Assembly: GCA_003164825.1 (NCBI GenBank)
Contig: PLUH01000074.1
Span: 1 to 5,951 of the forward strand
Direction: 5' to 3'
Length of the DNA: 5,951 bases
Source of the DNA: Hyphomicrobiales bacterium
GTDB taxonomy: Bacteria > Pseudomonadota > Alphaproteobacteria > Rhizobiales > Beijerinckiaceae
Numbering within the stretch: the first letter of the stretch is position 1; the number at the start of each line of letters is the position of its first letter. This document shows positions 4,233-5,951 of this stretch, one piece after another. The position numbers and the translations under genes were made by a program. Under the pieces are notes generated by a model, which saw only the letters and a list, made by a program, of their open reading frames with translations, was not told where the DNA came from and ran no database searches.

Positions 4233-5951
4233 ATGCGCCGCCATGAGACGACTCATCCGTCCTATCTCGACGGATTGAACGAGGAGCAGCGGCGCGCGGT
4301 CGAAGCGCTGGACGGCCCCGTTCTCATTCTCGCCGGCGCAGGCGTCGGCAAGACGCGCGTCCTTACCGCTCGAATCGCACATCTCATCGCCACCGGCCGC
4401 GCCCGGGCCTATGAGATCCTGGCGGTGACTTTCACCAACAAGGCGGCGCGGGAGATGCGCGTCCGCGTCGGCGCGTTCGCGGGATCCGAGCAGGCTATGC
4501 CGTGGCTCGGCACGTTCCATTCGATCGGCGCGAAGATCCTGCGGATGCACGCCGAGCTGGTGGGCCTGAGACCAAATTTCACCATCCTCGACTCCGATGA
4601 TCAACTGCGCCTGCTCAAGCAGCTCCTCCAGGCGGAAAATCTGGACGAAAAGCGCTGGCCGGCGCGAGCGCTGGCGAATCTCATCGATGGATGGAAGAAT
4701 CGGGGCATCGATCCCAGGCACGTCTCGGCGAGCGAAGCTGCGGTGTTCGCCGGCGGCCGCGGCGCAGCCCTCTATGAGATCTACCAGGCGCGTCTGAAAG
4801 CGCTCAACGCGGTCGATTTCGGCGATCTCTTGCTCGAGCCGTTGCGGCTCATGCGCGAGCACGACGACATTCTCGCGGCGTTCCGGCGGCGGTTCCGCTA
4901 CATTCTGGTCGACGAGTACCAGGACACGAACGTCGTCCAGTATCTCTGGCTTCGCCTGCTCGCCGGGACCAATGGCAATTTGTGCTGCGTCGGCGACGAC
5001 GATCAGTCGATCTATGCCTGGCGCGGCGCAGATGTCGAAAACATCCTGCGGTTCGAGAGGGACTTTCCCGGCGCGAAGGTGATCAGGCTCGAGCGAAATT
5101 ATCGCTCGGGCGGCCACATCCTCGCGGTCGCCTCTGGGCTGATCGCGCACAACCGTGGCCGGTTGGGCAAGACGCTGTTTACCGACAAACCGCCGGGAGA
5201 CCGGCCGGCAGTCATCGAGGCATCGGACGCCCAGGAGGAAGCGAGGCTCATCGGCGAGGAGATCGAGGCGTCCCAGCACAAGGGCGTTTCCCTGAACGAG
5301 ATCGCGATCCTGGTGCGCGCCTCGTTTCAGATGCGCGAATTCGAGGAGCGGTTCATCGCACTCGGGCTCCCCTACAAGGTCATCGGCGGCCCACGATTCT
5401 ACGAGCGGGCGGAAATACGCGACGCATTGGCCTATCTTCGCTGCGTCGCCCAACCCGACGACGACCTCGCGTTCGAGCGCATTTACAACCAGCCCAGACG
5501 CGGCCTCGGCGACGCGACGCTTGCGACCTTGCATCAATATGGCCGCCGCGCCGACCTTTCCCTCATGCGGGCCGCACGCGCGCTCGTCGAAACGGAGGAA
5601 CTGAAACCACGTCCGCGGCAAATCCTGCGTCGCCTCCTCGACGACTTCGATCGATGGCGGACGCAGGCGGGTGAGCTTCCGCATGAGGAGCTGGCGCAGG
5701 TCGTGCTCGAGGAGAGCGGCTATATCGACATGTGGAAAGCCGAACGCACGCCCGATGCGGCCGGACGGCTCGACAATCTGAAAGAGCTCGTCCGGTCGAT
5801 GGGCGAATTTCCCGATCTTGGATCGTTTCTCGAGCATGTGTCGCTGGTCATGGACGCCGAGGGCGGCGAGGAGGGCGAGCGGGTTTCGATCATGACCCTT
5901 CATGGGGCGAAGGGATTGGAGTTCGACGTCGTCTTTCTGCCGGGCTGGGAG
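4233..5951 (+). CDS. uvrD: UvrD/PcrA-type superfamily 1 ATP-dependent DNA helicase (5' part, runs off the window)
   Basis: The frame is open for 573 codons up to the right edge with no stop, so the C-terminal part (motif VI and beyond) is missing. Helicase motifs appear in order: Q motif with Gln19, Walker A GAGVGKT (35-41), motif Ia VTFTNKAAREM (65-75), Ib GTFHS (93-97), motif II DEYQD (227-231), motif III GDDDQS with QSIYAWRGA (254-266), motif IV region with NYRS (289-292), and motif V beginning LHGAKGLEF (556-564). This is the 3'-to-5' single-strand translocase used in nucleotide excision and mismatch repair, acting on chromosomal DNA. The sequence closely follows alphaproteobacterial UvrD, for example VDEYQDTN and the run before motif V. 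I chose the ATG at 4233 because AGGG lies 6 bases upstream; an in-frame GTG at 4155 would add 26 residues but lacks a ribosome binding site. UvrD is preferred to Rep by overall resemblance. Confidence 0.9.
   Translation, partial: MRRHETTHPSYLDGLNEEQRRAVEALDGPVLILAGAGVGKTRVLTARIAHLIATGRARAYEILAVTFTNKAAREMRVRVGAFAGSEQAMPWLGTFHSIGAKILRMHAELVGLRPNFTILDSDDQLRLLKQLLQAENLDEKRWPARALANLIDGWKNRGIDPRHVSASEAAVFAGGRGAALYEIYQARLKALNAVDFGDLLLEPLRLMREHDDILAAFRRRFRYILVDEYQDTNVVQYLWLRLLAGTNGNLCCVGDDDQSIYAWRGADVENILRFERDFPGAKVIRLERNYRSGGHILAVASGLIAHNRGRLGKTLFTDKPPGDRPAVIEASDAQEEARLIGEEIEASQHKGVSLNEIAILVRASFQMREFEERFIALGLPYKVIGGPRFYERAEIRDALAYLRCVAQPDDDLAFERIYNQPRRGLGDATLATLHQYGRRADLSLMRAARALVETEELKPRPRQILRRLLDDFDRWRTQAGELPHEELAQVVLEESGYIDMWKAERTPDAAGRLDNLKELVRSMGEFPDLGSFLEHVSLVMDAEGGEEGERVSIMTLHGAKGLEFDVVFLPGWE

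Noticed and set aside
4221..5903. A 560-codon open frame on the minus strand opposite the helicase
   Set aside because: It is an antisense shadow. The plus strand encodes all helicase motifs in order, the minus-strand product resembles no protein and is rich in Arg, Asp and Glu as expected from reverse-reading G+C-rich codons, and no ribosome binding site was noted.

Overview
The base composition is high in G+C and codons strongly prefer G or C in the third position. The most conserved protein in the window, a UvrD-type helicase, reads like the helicase of Rhizobiales and related alphaproteobacteria. The window is therefore most likely chromosomal DNA of an alphaproteobacterium. No tRNA, rRNA, insertion sequence, phage gene or CRISPR array was seen.

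Layout from left to right. Bases 1-129 hold no convincing gene but carry two small hairpins just past the end of the first gene. At 130-1587, on the minus strand, is a MocR/PdxR-type regulator: a GntR winged helix fused to an aminotransferase-like domain. A 181-base divergent intergenic region follows, with a long inverted repeat that is a good operator candidate. It leads into a small 4-oxalocrotonate tautomerase-family gene on the plus strand (1769-1993), which has a very strong ribosome binding site and a clear intrinsic terminator behind it. At 2289-3602 (+) is a fusion of an alpha/beta-hydrolase and a class III adenylate/guanylate cyclase. A gap of 630 bases (3603-4232) holds hairpins and a possible promoter but no supported gene. 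From 4233 to the right edge runs the first roughly three quarters of a UvrD/PcrA-type DNA helicase, cut off by the window end inside motif V.

How the genes relate. The regulator and the tautomerase form a divergent pair, and the regulator probably controls the tautomerase and itself through the shared intergenic region. The terminator after the tautomerase separates it from the cyclase, which appears to be its own transcription unit. The helicase is a housekeeping repair gene with its own leader. Nothing here shows a multi-gene defence or biosynthetic system. The items most worth following are the putative operator, the active-site changes in the tautomerase and in the regulator's aminotransferase domain, and the hydrolase-cyclase fusion.
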